DNA of 64,000 nucleotides from an uncultured Oscillospiraceae bacterium (GCA_949841355.1 CATKZP010000013.1:1-64000), one strand, 5' to 3'. Counted from the stretch's first letter, positions 34,266-43,115 are shown. Numbers and translations: made by a program. The notes: generated by a model from the sequence alone, not told the origin.

Positions 34266-35592
34266 CATTCCTGCCGGGGCGCGGCATATCCTCCAGACGC
34301 TGGCCGCGGCGGGCCATGAAGCCTATCTGGTGGGCGGCTGTGTACGGGACCTGCTGCGGGGTGTGCCGCCCCACGACTGGGATATCTGCACCTCCGCTCT
34401 GCCGGAGGAGACGGAACGGTGCTTTGCGGACCGGCGGGTTATCGAGACCGGCCTGAAACACGGCACCGTCACGGTGGTGGAGGAAGGCGAACCTTACGAG
34501 ATCACCACCTACCGCACCGAGGGGCCCTATTCCGACAGCCGCCGCCCGGATTTTGTGTGTTTCGTGCCCAACCTGGAGGAGGATCTGGCCCGCCGGGATT
34601 TCACCATGAACGCCATCGCCATGGATCTGCAGGGAAATCTGCGCGACCCATATGGCAGCGCGGACGATATCAAATCCAGACTGATCCGTTGCGTGGGCGA
34701 ACCGGACCAACGATTCCAGGAGGACGGGCTACGGGTGATGCGGGCGCTGCGGTTCGCCGCCGTATTTGGCTATGAGATTGAAGAACGTACCGCTCGAGCT
34801 GTCCACGAAAACCGGGCCATGCTGGACCGGGTAGCGGCGGAGCGGATCAACACGGAGCTGTGCAAGCTGCTGGTGGGACAAAACGCCGGGGAGGTTTTGT
34901 GGCAGTACCCGGACGTGTTCTGCCAGTTCTGGCCGGAGCTGGGGCCACTGGTGACGCTGGAGCAAAACAACCCCTGGCACTGCTGGGGAGGCTGGGAGCA
35001 CACCATCCGCGCCCTGGAGGAGGCTCCCGCCGATGTGACCCTGCGGCTGGCCATGCTACTCCACGACATCGGGAAACCCGCCTGCAAATCCACCGATGAG
35101 AAGGGGATCGACCACTTCTACGGACATCCGGCGGTGAGCGCCCAGCTGGCGGACAAGATGCTCCGGGCGCTAAAATTCGACAATAAGACCCGGGAGCGGG
35201 TGGTGCTGCTGGTGGAGCGCCACGATGTACAGCTGCTGCCCAGGAGCCAGGTCATCCGCCGCTGGCTCAACCGGCTGAGTCCGGAGGCGTTCTTTCAGCT
35301 TCTTGACATCAAGCGGGCGGATAATATGGGGCAGGCCCCGGAAAAGGTACGAGACCGCCTGGCGGAGCTGGACGTGATTAGGGCCAAGGCGGAGCGGATT
35401 CTGGCAGAGCGCCAGTGCCTCACGTTAAAGGATCTGGCGGTGAATGGGCGGGATGTGATTGCTGCGGGTGTCGCGCCGGGCCCAGAGGTGGGGCAGGTGC
35501 TGGAGGGACTATTGGGGCAAGTACTCAGCGGAAGTATCCCAAATGAGAGAGAAGCCCTGATGAAATCAGTCGGCTGCCAGGTGCCTAATTAA
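34255..35592 (+). CDS. cca: CCA tRNA nucleotidyltransferase with HD domain
   Basis: 445 residues. Class II Pol-beta head: AYLVGGCVRDLLRGVPPHDW with D-W-D metal site, RRDFTMNAIAMD, and RFQEDGLRVMRALRFAAVFG. An HD phosphohydrolase part follows: LAMLLHDIGKP with later HDVQLLP. Enzymes of this kind add or repair the 3'-CCA of tRNA; the HD domain can remove 2',3'-cyclic phosphates. GTG 34255 is the start. It lies on the element next to an RlaP-like gene, and a separate housekeeping copy is likely elsewhere in the genome. Confidence 0.9.
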   Translation: MKFDIPAGARHILQTLAAAGHEAYLVGGCVRDLLRGVPPHDWDICTSALPEETERCFADRRVIETGLKHGTVTVVEEGEPYEITTYRTEGPYSDSRRPDFVCFVPNLEEDLARRDFTMNAIAMDLQGNLRDPYGSADDIKSRLIRCVGEPDQRFQEDGLRVMRALRFAAVFGYEIEERTARAVHENRAMLDRVAAERINTELCKLLVGQNAGEVLWQYPDVFCQFWPELGPLVTLEQNNPWHCWGGWEHTIRALEEAPADVTLRLAMLLHDIGKPACKSTDEKGIDHFYGHPAVSAQLADKMLRALKFDNKTRERVVLLVERHDVQLLPRSQVIRRWLNRLSPEAFFQLLDIKRADNMGQAPEKVRDRLAELDVIRAKAERILAERQCLTLKDLAVNGRDVIAAGVAPGPEVGQVLEGLLGQVLSGSIPNEREALMKSVGCQVPN

Positions 35593-35595
35593 CAT

Positions 35596-35637
35596 AACTG
35601 GGAGAAGCAGACGCTCGGGCGTCTGCTTCTCCCAGTT
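35596..35637. terminator. Bidirectional terminator between the two cargo units
   Basis: AACTGGGAGAAGCAGACGC, loop TCGG, GCGTCTGCTTCTCCCAGTT: a perfect 19-bp stem between convergent cca and the RT-nitrilase gene. Confidence 0.88.
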
Positions 35638-35660
35638 GTTCAGATCTTCTATATTATGTT

Positions 35661-38600
35661 TCAATCTTTGGTCAAATACTCCCATAGGGTGCCGTTCTGC
35701 TTGTATGCCGGGATATCCTTGTCAAAACGGGGCGGGGTTGCCTTAAAATGGAAATCATCCCGCTGGAGTTCATACTCCTTTCGCTGGTAAGTCCGCAAGG
35801 GACCCAGCTTAATATGATCCGTCAGGATCGTGTGGTTGCGCCCACCCTTTGTTTTGATCAGGTCGCGCTCCTCCGATTTCGCCGGCACCATGACCCGGCT
35901 GTCTCCGTAGTCGGAGGAATTGACCTGTATGCAGTAGCAGTGCAGATCCCGGCACAGCGACTCTACAATACTGCTGAAGTAGGGCACATCCCGATTCCAC
36001 TCCACCGCTACCGTCAGATCTGCAAGAGACTGGAACAGTGAGCGATCTGTGATGGAGGCCAGTTCGTAGCAGCAATAGACAGAAAACCATAGATCCCGCC
36101 AATAGAACAGCTCATATTGTTTTCCCTGGAATGGATTCATCCGATAGCCCCGGATCATCCGGGCCTCATTGGGGGAGTAATGTACCTTGTGGTGACATAC
36201 GACGTGGGCAAACTTGTAATCGTTTTCCCGATAGGGCAGGATGACTGCGGTCAAATTGTAAACCTTCCGGGGAGTGTCGTCATCAGGCGGGGCGGAGATA
36301 ACGTGCTCGATTCCCGTAACGAGTGCCATTTGGTTGTTGGCGCACAGCCTGGAAATGTCGGGCAGCCACTCCCAGGGGAGGAAATTTTCCGGCAAGACCA
36401 GCAAATCAGCTTTAGCCACAAGGGCTTCCTTCAGTAGCTTGGAAACCTGTTGATACCGTTTGTAGGAGCGGTTGGGCTTCTCGGTCAGGGCCCGCTCAAA
36501 ATCGGTCACATACAGCCGGGCATTGCCCACGGCGACTTTGATTTCGCCAGAGGCCGGGGAATTCACCCGGACAGCACAGCGGCCCTGCGCACCCCCCTTT
36601 TTGATGGGCTTTGCCTCTGCGGACAAAGGGAAGCCGCTGCTGCCGTCGTCCAGTCTTCCGTAGTTCCACAGGTTGTAAAGTTTGTTGATTTTGTCGATTT
36701 GGAGTGAGGGGTCGTCAAGTGGCTCTCCAGCGGCGATGCTCTTGCAGAGGAGTGCATACGAAATTTCATGGGGTGTCACCAGATAGGGGAAATAGTAGTA
36801 GAGTTCCTCCACCAGATCCCAGTCCACATGGGAGCGGAAGGCTTCCATATGGCACAGATTGACGGTTTCGTTTTCCTCGTCAAACACATCCTCGTCCAGC
36901 CACCCCACTGGAAGCGGCAAGACATATTTGTTCACCATGCGGCACTTGCAGTATGCCGCACGCTGTTCCTTCAGCTCGGTTTCTCGGAACAGAGGAAAAT
37001 CAGCGGCTTTTATTTGGGCTTCCGCTGCCTGAATCGCCGCAAGGGCTTTGTTCATATCCTTCCCCCAGCATAGCGCAGAAGTGCGACAAACGGCGGCGCG
37101 AAGCGTCAGGTACAGGCCATGGCGGTGCGCCGGGTCTTGGCTTTGGAGCGGTTCATCGGACACCTCATATGCGGCAATGGCCCCCAAGATGTTTTTTACC
37201 AGCTTTTCATAGTAATCCAAGCGGTCGTTTATGACCAGAATCTCCAGAAGTCTCTCCCATAGAGTGTAGTTTTCAATCAGCGCACGCCGGTTCAGGATTG
37301 TCAGCAGATCCCGGTCGAATGCGTTCTCTTGCTTATCGCGGATCAGGTTTCCGACCTTACGGTATTTCCCTAAAAATTTGGAAAGGGAAAATTTGTCCAG
37401 CGAAACGCTGGACACGCCCCGCAGCTTATGGGGTGTGTCGCTGTTGGACAGCTTGAATATTTCGCTGTAGTCGTTGTCACCCAAGGTGCGGTCTACATCT
37501 GGGAGATAGCGAAATTCACTGGCGTTGCGCCCGATTTCTGCACGGAAGCAGTCCAGCAGCGCCCGTGTGGAGCCCTCGCGGAAGTAGAAAATTTTGACCT
37601 TGTCGTTTTGAACCTGGATGTCTGAGCCAATGTCTTCACCGCCGTGCGGCCCAAGCAGAACCGGGTCAATGCGATAGACGTGGAAGGGGGCCGCCTGTGG
37701 GGTACCTTTCTGGGACTGAAGGGCTTCCTGCTGCTGCTTCTCCGCCCTCTCCTTCATTTCTTTCTGTTTTGGGGTCATTTCACCTTTTGGCACGTCTTGC
37801 AAGATACAAGTTTTAAGCGTCCTGCGCTGGCCATCCTGTTCAGATCCAGAACCAAAATAGTACTCAATGACATCGTTGGCCGTCAATTTGTCCTCGTTCG
37901 CTGAGGTGCCGCGGGCCCTTCCATGCAGGGGGCTGTTTTTCTCTACCTTGTCGACGATAATGATATCATCTACATACCTGCCGTAATAAACGGGGTTGAT
38001 GAGTTTGCTGATGGCCTCGTCAAAGGGCGTCAGGATCCAGTTCGAGAGGATGTATGAGGGAAGAAAACCAATGGACAAGAATGTCCGCCGACCCAACGCA
38101 AGCTCCTTATCCTGATTGAGCTGGCGGACTTTGTCGGAATAGACTTGGAGGACCTGGTAGACAAACGTGTGGACACGCTTTACCCAATCCGGATAATCCT
38201 CCACGGATTTCTGGAATTGCTGGTAAATATCAGAAAAATCCTCCTTGGAGATATGAACACTGTAGAAAAAGTTGCGGAAGTCAAGGGTAAGGATGAGCGC
38301 GTCCTGATTGCTGTTCAGCCGCTCCTTTGCATGGGTCAGTGCGGTGTCCCGCCAGCTCTCGTACTGGGAGAAATAGGGTTCAAACAGGTAGGGGGAGTAG
38401 GTAACCATCCCGCTGTCAGGATTGTAGAGATTTTTGCGCAGCCGGTTGCCGTAGGAGTGCTCGTACATCAGGGAGTGATCCGGGTCATCCCGGTCATCCA
38501 GACAGGAGCCGACAGTCAGTACCCAGAGCGCGCCGAGGATGTGCCCGGCGACCGGAAGGTCGATAAAATATTTTGCCGCTTCCATCCGAACCGGCTCGCT

Positions 38601-38888
38601 GTCAGCGTTAAAAATGATCTGCCCATCTGTACAGCCACAAAGCCGTTTTGGAAAAACAAACGTATCGATTTTTTCGAGAATATCCGCGGTGAAGTCTTCC
38701 CAGACATCGTCGCTCCCGTCCAGGGCATGGGCGATTTTGGATATATGCCCCTCCACGCCGCTGTTTTCAAAGGTCACCAGGTCATCCACCAGCGGAAGCT
38801 GTGTTTTGTCAAAGTACAGGTGGTTTTTCAGCTTTTTATAAGCTTTCTCAATCCATTCCCTGGTGAGGACGTTCATTTTCTTTTCCAT
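35661..38888 (-). CDS. drt1: Reverse transcriptase-nitrilase fusion (DRT type 1 / UG1-like defence protein)
   Basis: 1075 residues. The N-terminal half is a reverse transcriptase: LTLDFRNFFYSVH (motif A, Asp near 203), SIGFLPSYILSNW (motif B) and YYGRYVDDIIIV (motif C, YVDD at 305-308). The C-terminal part is a nitrilase domain with Glu in LVLPENFLPWEW (about 834), Lys in CHHKVHYSP (about 901) and Cys in YCCYELAS (about 940). This fusion defines defence-associated RT type 1 (UG1), shown by others to block phage. The start at 38888 overlaps recQ by 41 bases, with GGAGG 10 bases upstream; an ATG four codons later is possible. Confidence 0.9.
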   Translation of the reverse strand: MEKKMNVLTREWIEKAYKKLKNHLYFDKTQLPLVDDLVTFENSGVEGHISKIAHALDGSDDVWEDFTADILEKIDTFVFPKRLCGCTDGQIIFNADSEPVRMEAAKYFIDLPVAGHILGALWVLTVGSCLDDRDDPDHSLMYEHSYGNRLRKNLYNPDSGMVTYSPYLFEPYFSQYESWRDTALTHAKERLNSNQDALILTLDFRNFFYSVHISKEDFSDIYQQFQKSVEDYPDWVKRVHTFVYQVLQVYSDKVRQLNQDKELALGRRTFLSIGFLPSYILSNWILTPFDEAISKLINPVYYGRYVDDIIIVDKVEKNSPLHGRARGTSANEDKLTANDVIEYYFGSGSEQDGQRRTLKTCILQDVPKGEMTPKQKEMKERAEKQQQEALQSQKGTPQAAPFHVYRIDPVLLGPHGGEDIGSDIQVQNDKVKIFYFREGSTRALLDCFRAEIGRNASEFRYLPDVDRTLGDNDYSEIFKLSNSDTPHKLRGVSSVSLDKFSLSKFLGKYRKVGNLIRDKQENAFDRDLLTILNRRALIENYTLWERLLEILVINDRLDYYEKLVKNILGAIAAYEVSDEPLQSQDPAHRHGLYLTLRAAVCRTSALCWGKDMNKALAAIQAAEAQIKAADFPLFRETELKEQRAAYCKCRMVNKYVLPLPVGWLDEDVFDEENETVNLCHMEAFRSHVDWDLVEELYYYFPYLVTPHEISYALLCKSIAAGEPLDDPSLQIDKINKLYNLWNYGRLDDGSSGFPLSAEAKPIKKGGAQGRCAVRVNSPASGEIKVAVGNARLYVTDFERALTEKPNRSYKRYQQVSKLLKEALVAKADLLVLPENFLPWEWLPDISRLCANNQMALVTGIEHVISAPPDDDTPRKVYNLTAVILPYRENDYKFAHVVCHHKVHYSPNEARMIRGYRMNPFQGKQYELFYWRDLWFSVYCCYELASITDRSLFQSLADLTVAVEWNRDVPYFSSIVESLCRDLHCYCIQVNSSDYGDSRVMVPAKSEERDLIKTKGGRNHTILTDHIKLGPLRTYQRKEYELQRDDFHFKATPPRFDKDIPAYKQNGTLWEYLTKD

Positions 38889-40725
38889 GCGCCGTATGCC
38901 TCCAATCCCTGATCGTTTCTAAAAATGCCTTCCCGTACCGCTGGGCTTTAACAGCACCTACGCCGGCCACCTCCATAAATTCCTCCATGGTGCCGGGCTG
39001 CCGGACCGCCATATCTGCCAGCGATGCGTTGGAAAAAACCACATAGGCCGGGACTCCCGCCGCCGTGGCCAGCTTGGTACGCAGGGCGCGCAGGGCGGAC
39101 AGGAGTTCCGCATCCGCTGGAGCAAAAGCTGTGGGTCCGGCCTTGCCTCCGGGGGTTTCCTCGGCATCCTCCTTCCGTCGGATATAGACCACCCGCTTCC
39201 CCCGAAACAGCACCTGCTTTGCCTTGGGGGTGGTGCGCAGTACTGGGTAGTCCGCGCCATCCAGCAGAAGGTAGCCCTGCTCCAACAGACAGTCAATATA
39301 AGCCCGAATCTGCATCCGGTCCACGACCGCCATGATGCCATAGGTGGGCAGCTTGTCCAGCCCCAGCTGGAGCACCCGCTGATCCCGGCTCCCCCGGAGC
39401 ATCCGGACAATGGAAACAATCCCCAGGCCAGAGGGATACTGCCGCTCCACCCGGGTGACGGCGGAGAGAATTTTTTGTGCCTCCACTGTGATATCCCGCT
39501 GCTCCAGCTCTCCAGTGCAACTGCTGCATTTGCCGCAGTATTCTGGGGCGTCTTCACCGAAATAGCGCAGCAGGTACCCGCGTAGACAGCGGTTGGTTTT
39601 GCAGTAGGCAGTCATTTTGTCCAAACGCCGCAGGTCGCGCAGACGAATTTGCTCCCGCTCCTGTTCCGGCAGATTCTCGTTTTCGGAGCCGCTGTTGATG
39701 AGAAACTTCGCCGTTTGAACGTCGCCTTCTGAGAATAGCAGCGAACAGTGGGCATAGGCCCCGTCCCGTCCGGCACGACCCGCCTCCTGGTAGTAACTCT
39801 CCAGGTCCTTGGGCATATTGTAATGCACCACAAAGCCCACGTTGGATTTGTCAATGCCCATGCCAAAAGCGTTGGTGGCCACCATGATCCGAGCGCGGTC
39901 GTACACAAAATCCTCCTGGTTGTGCCTACGCTCCTCATCCGGCAGTCCCGCGTGGTATCGGGTGGCGGAGAAACCGTCCGCCATCAGCGCGGTGCACACG
40001 AACTCCACCGTTTTGCGGGTGGCGCAGTAGACGATGCCGCTCTGCCCCGGCCGCTGGCTGAGGAATCGCTTCAGATATGCCTCCTTACTTTTGGGCCGGA
40101 CCGTCTCAAAATAGAGGTTGGGCCTGTCGAAGCCGGTGGTGATACACAGCGGATCCTTCAGCAACAGGAGCCGCCGGATATCTTCCTTGACCTGATCGGT
40201 GGCAGTGGCGGTGAAAGCCCCCACGGTTGGGTGGCAGGGGAGCTGCTGCAAAAAATCCGCGATTTTCAAATAGCTGGGCCGGAAGTCCTGCCCCCACTGG
40301 GAGACGCAGTGGGCCTCGTCCACTGCCAGCAGAGAGACCTCCGCCTCTTGGGCAAAGCGGAGAAAGCCCGGCGTGGACAGTCGCTCCGGCGCAACATAAA
40401 TCAGCCTGTATGCTCCCTGTCTGGCCCTACGGAACACCTCATGATACTGTTCTTGGGACAGGGTGGAGTTGATAAAAGCCGCAGGGACCCCCGCCTGAGT
40501 CAGTGCGGTTACCTGGTCTTTCATCAGAGAGATGAGGGGGGACACCACCAGTGTCACCCCCGGCAGCAGCAGCGCAGGGATCTGATAGCACACCGATTTG
40601 CCGGCCCCGGTGGGCATGACCCCCAGCACATCCCGGCCACCAAGTAAAGCATCCACCAACTTCTCCTGTCCCGGACGAAATTCACTGTGACCAAAATATT
40701 GTTTTAATACCGTATATTTATCCAC
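38848..40725 (-). CDS. recQ: RecQ-family DNA helicase
   Basis: 625 residues. Walker A GVMPTGAGKSVCYQIP, DEAHCVSQWGQDFRP (DEAH box), TATATDQVKEDI, AFGMGIDKSNVGFVVHYNMP, QEAGRAGRDG, then a Zn-cysteine cluster (CRGYLLRYF, YCGKCSSC) and an HRDC domain at the C-terminus. It unwinds DNA 3'-5'. GTG 40725 is preferred over GTG 40737 because GGTGG lies 8 bases upstream and the protein then begins MDKYTVLKQYFG. Its stop lies 41 bases inside the DRT1 gene, so the pair is translationally coupled. Confidence 0.93.
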   Translation of the reverse strand: MDKYTVLKQYFGHSEFRPGQEKLVDALLGGRDVLGVMPTGAGKSVCYQIPALLLPGVTLVVSPLISLMKDQVTALTQAGVPAAFINSTLSQEQYHEVFRRARQGAYRLIYVAPERLSTPGFLRFAQEAEVSLLAVDEAHCVSQWGQDFRPSYLKIADFLQQLPCHPTVGAFTATATDQVKEDIRRLLLLKDPLCITTGFDRPNLYFETVRPKSKEAYLKRFLSQRPGQSGIVYCATRKTVEFVCTALMADGFSATRYHAGLPDEERRHNQEDFVYDRARIMVATNAFGMGIDKSNVGFVVHYNMPKDLESYYQEAGRAGRDGAYAHCSLLFSEGDVQTAKFLINSGSENENLPEQEREQIRLRDLRRLDKMTAYCKTNRCLRGYLLRYFGEDAPEYCGKCSSCTGELEQRDITVEAQKILSAVTRVERQYPSGLGIVSIVRMLRGSRDQRVLQLGLDKLPTYGIMAVVDRMQIRAYIDCLLEQGYLLLDGADYPVLRTTPKAKQVLFRGKRVVYIRRKEDAEETPGGKAGPTAFAPADAELLSALRALRTKLATAAGVPAYVVFSNASLADMAVRQPGTMEEFMEVAGVGAVKAQRYGKAFLETIRDWRHTAHGKENERPHQGMD

Positions 40726-40770
40726 AGGTAACACCACCCAAATCAGGCGACTTTTGCTGGAATTAAAGCT

Positions 40771-40799
40771 ATTGTAGCATATTGTATAGGCAGAAACAA
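40771..40799 (-). promoter_or_regulatory. Promoter of the recQ-DRT1 operon
   Basis: Minus strand: TTGTTT (40799-40794), 17-bp spacer, TACAAT (40776-40771). Confidence 0.55.
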
Positions 40800-40853
40800 G
40801 ACTGCGGTTATGTCCGGCATAGTATGCTCATAAAATTCTGTGGAGGCGATTTT

Positions 40854-40967
40854 ATGAAAGTCCAACCTTTAATTATCACTGAACATCATCCATCCCACGC
40901 CGCTCCGCTCAATCAAGCCATCCGTCAAACCATCACCGCCTGGCTCACAAAAGAACTCCACAAATGA
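40854..40967 (+). CDS. 37-aa small protein upstream of the serine recombinase
   Basis: 37 residues, MKVQPLIITEHHPSHAAPLN at the start and then a short helical stretch ending LTKELHK. TGGAGG is 7 bases before ATG 40854. Too short for a family call. Its stop is followed by a strong hairpin, so it may be a leader peptide or a small regulator of the recombinase. The surrounding stretch 40800-41075 holds only this ORF and that hairpin. Confidence 0.5.
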   Translation: MKVQPLIITEHHPSHAAPLNQAIRQTITAWLTKELHK

Positions 40968-40996
40968 TGCCTGCGCCGTTTTACCGGCGCAGGCAT
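40967..40996 (+). terminator. Hairpin between the 37-aa ORF and the serine recombinase
   Basis: ATGCCTGCGCCG, loop TTTTAC, CGGCGCAGGCAT, then TTCAAAT. A 12-bp stem without a clean T-run; could attenuate recombinase transcription. Confidence 0.6.
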
Positions 40997-41075
40997 TTCA
41001 AATAAATCCTTGCAGCCCGACTGCTCTTGCTGTATCATGATATTGAGCAGTTACGCCTTTGAGGAGGTGTAACAA

Positions 41076-42614
41076 ATTCTTTGCGCGATCTATACACGGC
41101 TGAGTAAGGAGGATGAAGACAAGCATCAGCCCGAGTCCGAGAGCATCCAAAACCAAAAATCCCTGCTGACCCACTACGCTATCGACCACGGTTGGGACAT
41201 CTACGCCATCTACTGTGACGAGGACTTCTCCGGTATCGACAGCGACCGCCCGGACTTCAACCGCATGATCGAGGCCGCCAAACAGAAAAAGTTTCAAATT
41301 GTCCTGTGCAAGTCCCAGTCCCGATTCACCCGGGACATGGAACTGGTGGAGAAGTACATCCACGGGCTGTTCCCCATCTGGGGCATCCGCTTCATCGCTG
41401 TGGCGGACAACGCCGACACAGAAGTGAAGGGCAACAAAAAGGCCCGGCAGATCAACGGTCTGGTAAACGAATGGTATCTGGAGGATTTGTCCGAGAACGT
41501 CCGCATGGTATTTGATTTGAAACGGCGGGAGGGCAAGTACATCGGCGGCTTCCCCATCTACGGCTATCAAAAGGACCCAGCGGATAAAAACCACATCATC
41601 CCCGATCCGGAGGCTGCCGAGGTGGTGCGCCAGATTTACCAATGGTCCCTGGAAGGCCATGGGCGGCAGAACATCGCCTATCTGCTCAACCAGCAGGGCG
41701 TGCCCAATCCCACCCGCTACAAGGCCGAGCGGGGCTGGACTTGTAACCACCCGATGAAAAACGACTTCGGCCTGTGGAACAAGGTGACGGTAGGACGCAT
41801 CCTCACCAACGAGATGTACACCGGGGTCATGATCCAGGGTCGCAGGAAAAAAGTGAGCTACAAGTCCAAGGTCATCATCGACACGCCGGAGGATCAGTGG
41901 TACCGGGTGGAAGGCACCCACGAGGCCATCATCGACCGGGCCACCTTCGATGCCATCCAGCGAGGGCTTCGCCTGCGCACCAAAACGGACGGATCGGGCG
42001 AAGCCCACCTGCTGTCTGGGCTGGTGAAGTGCGCCGACTGCGGTTCCACCATGAGCAAGTGCTCCAACGGCAAGCGAAGCTACCTCCGCTGCAAGCTGTA
42101 CGCCGACAGCGGCAAACAACGGCTGTGTACCCGCCACTCCGTCCGGCTGGATCAGCTCATCGATCTGGTGTCCGACCGTATTCGTTACTACGTCCAGACC
42201 TATTATGAGCTGAACCCCAACGATCTCCAGCCCCAGGAAGACACCCGGCAGAAAGCCTTGAAGCAGGAGCGAAAGACCCTCGCGGCTCAACTGGAAAAAC
42301 GAAGCCAGGCGCTGAAAACGCTGTATTTAGACAAGGTGGCAGGGATTATCAGCGAAGGCCAGTTTGTGGAGCTGAACCGATCCTTTCTGGACGAAAAAAG
42401 CCGCCTGGAACAGCGGCTGGCAAAAATCGAGGAAGAGCTTGAAAAACGGGAACAACCTCAGCAGCAAGCCGACTTGATGGAAAAGGCGCGGGAGTTGCTG
42501 AAGTTGGAAACCGTTCCTCGGGAACTGGTGGTAGGCTTGATTGAACGCATTGAAATCGGCGAACGAAATCCCAACACCGGCAAGCAAGAGGTCAAAATAA
42601 ACTGGAAGTTCTAA
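41076..42614 (+). CDS. Large serine recombinase with apparent AUU start
   Basis: 512 residues if started at ATT 41076. The catalytic serine lies in LCAIYTRLSKEDED, followed by QNQKSLLTHYAIDHGW, a recombinase domain (about 180-300), a zinc ribbon (VKCADCGSTMSKCS ... RLCTRH) and a C-terminal coiled coil. A TAA at 41070-41072 closes the frame upstream, and the first in-frame ATG (41265) would remove the catalytic serine. GAGGAGG lies 8 bases before ATT, so AUU initiation is the best reading. The gene ends 70 bp from attR and is the likely integrase of the element. Confidence 0.85.
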   Translation: MLCAIYTRLSKEDEDKHQPESESIQNQKSLLTHYAIDHGWDIYAIYCDEDFSGIDSDRPDFNRMIEAAKQKKFQIVLCKSQSRFTRDMELVEKYIHGLFPIWGIRFIAVADNADTEVKGNKKARQINGLVNEWYLEDLSENVRMVFDLKRREGKYIGGFPIYGYQKDPADKNHIIPDPEAAEVVRQIYQWSLEGHGRQNIAYLLNQQGVPNPTRYKAERGWTCNHPMKNDFGLWNKVTVGRILTNEMYTGVMIQGRRKKVSYKSKVIIDTPEDQWYRVEGTHEAIIDRATFDAIQRGLRLRTKTDGSGEAHLLSGLVKCADCGSTMSKCSNGKRSYLRCKLYADSGKQRLCTRHSVRLDQLIDLVSDRIRYYVQTYYELNPNDLQPQEDTRQKALKQERKTLAAQLEKRSQALKTLYLDKVAGIISEGQFVELNRSFLDEKSRLEQRLAKIEEELEKREQPQQQADLMEKARELLKLETVPRELVVGLIERIEIGERNPNTGKQEVKINWKF

Positions 42615-42672
42615 AATTAGGGCACCACGACCACGTCGTGGTGCCACCCACACAGCTCAAAATGTACTAACG

Positions 42673-42694
42673 GCACAACCCCCTGGGGCGCTGT
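42673..42694. other. attR of the element
   Basis: GCACAACCCCC (element) TGGG (core, 42684-42687) GCGCTG (host). See attL for the reconstructed attP and attB. Confidence 0.7.
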
Positions 42695-42958
42695 TCCGTC
42701 TACCAGTGCCGCTCCCAGCTGCGGCAAAATCAGCGCGTCCAACGACTCCGGATCGCCGGAGCACAGTACCTGCTGGGTCTCCAGCCCCGCAGCCTGAGCG
42801 TGGCGCTCCACCCGGCGCATGAGGGTGGACTTGCCGCTGCCCGGCCCGCCCTTGATGATGTATACCGCCCGCAGCCGCTCCGGATCGGACAGCTGATGGT
42901 AGAGGGAGTAAAAACCTGTGGGCGTATTGCCGCCCAGAAAATATCGAATGTTGGGCAT
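42688..42958 (-). pseudogene. 5' part of the P-loop ATPase gene (PRK06851-like), split by the element
   Basis: The first 90-91 residues, MPNIRYFLGGNTPTGFYSLY at the start, with Walker A VYIIKGGPGSGKSTLMRR near residue 33 and a SGDPESLDALILP segment. At the junction (GCG CCC then element DNA) the frame runs into CAGGGGG of the element and stops at 42617 after about 22 foreign codons. The rest of the gene is at 30952-31756. An AGGAGG ribosome site precedes ATG 42958, so a short truncated peptide may still be made. The intact protein would be a cytoplasmic ATPase of unknown role. Confidence 0.85.
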
Positions 42959-43115
42959 CCTGAAGCCTCCTCCAAGTTTTGGCGCCGCCCGCTGCTGTTG
43001 GGCAGGGCTGCCTCTCGTTTCCCTTTAATCTATGTGCGGCGGCGGGGAATGGTGCGCCGCTCCCCTGCTCCACCCTATTTCTTCCGGCCCGTCCCGTATG
43101 CGGCTGGGACCAGCC

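Larger units (their letters stand above)
31757..42687. mobile_element. 10.9-kb integrated element with defence and RNA-repair cargo
   Basis: Boundaries are set by the split ATPase gene: the chromosomal sequence stops at TGGG 31757-31760 and resumes at TGGG 42684-42687. Contents left to right: tRNA-Leu relic with terminator, tyrosine recombinase, RlaP-like nucleotidyltransferase, CCA-adding enzyme, RT-nitrilase (DRT1-like), RecQ, 37-aa ORF, large serine recombinase ending 70 bp from the right end. The serine recombinase position and the short shared core fit integration by that enzyme. No conjugation, replication or phage structural genes are present, so it would depend on another element for transfer. 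Confidence 0.85.

Noticed and set aside
41265-42614. 449-residue recombinase starting at the first ATG
   Set aside because: It would lack the catalytic serine and the N-terminal resolvase motifs seen upstream.
42617-42687. C-terminal tail of the truncated ATPase reading into the element
   Set aside because: The 22 or so codons after the junction are element DNA; the gene is a fragment.
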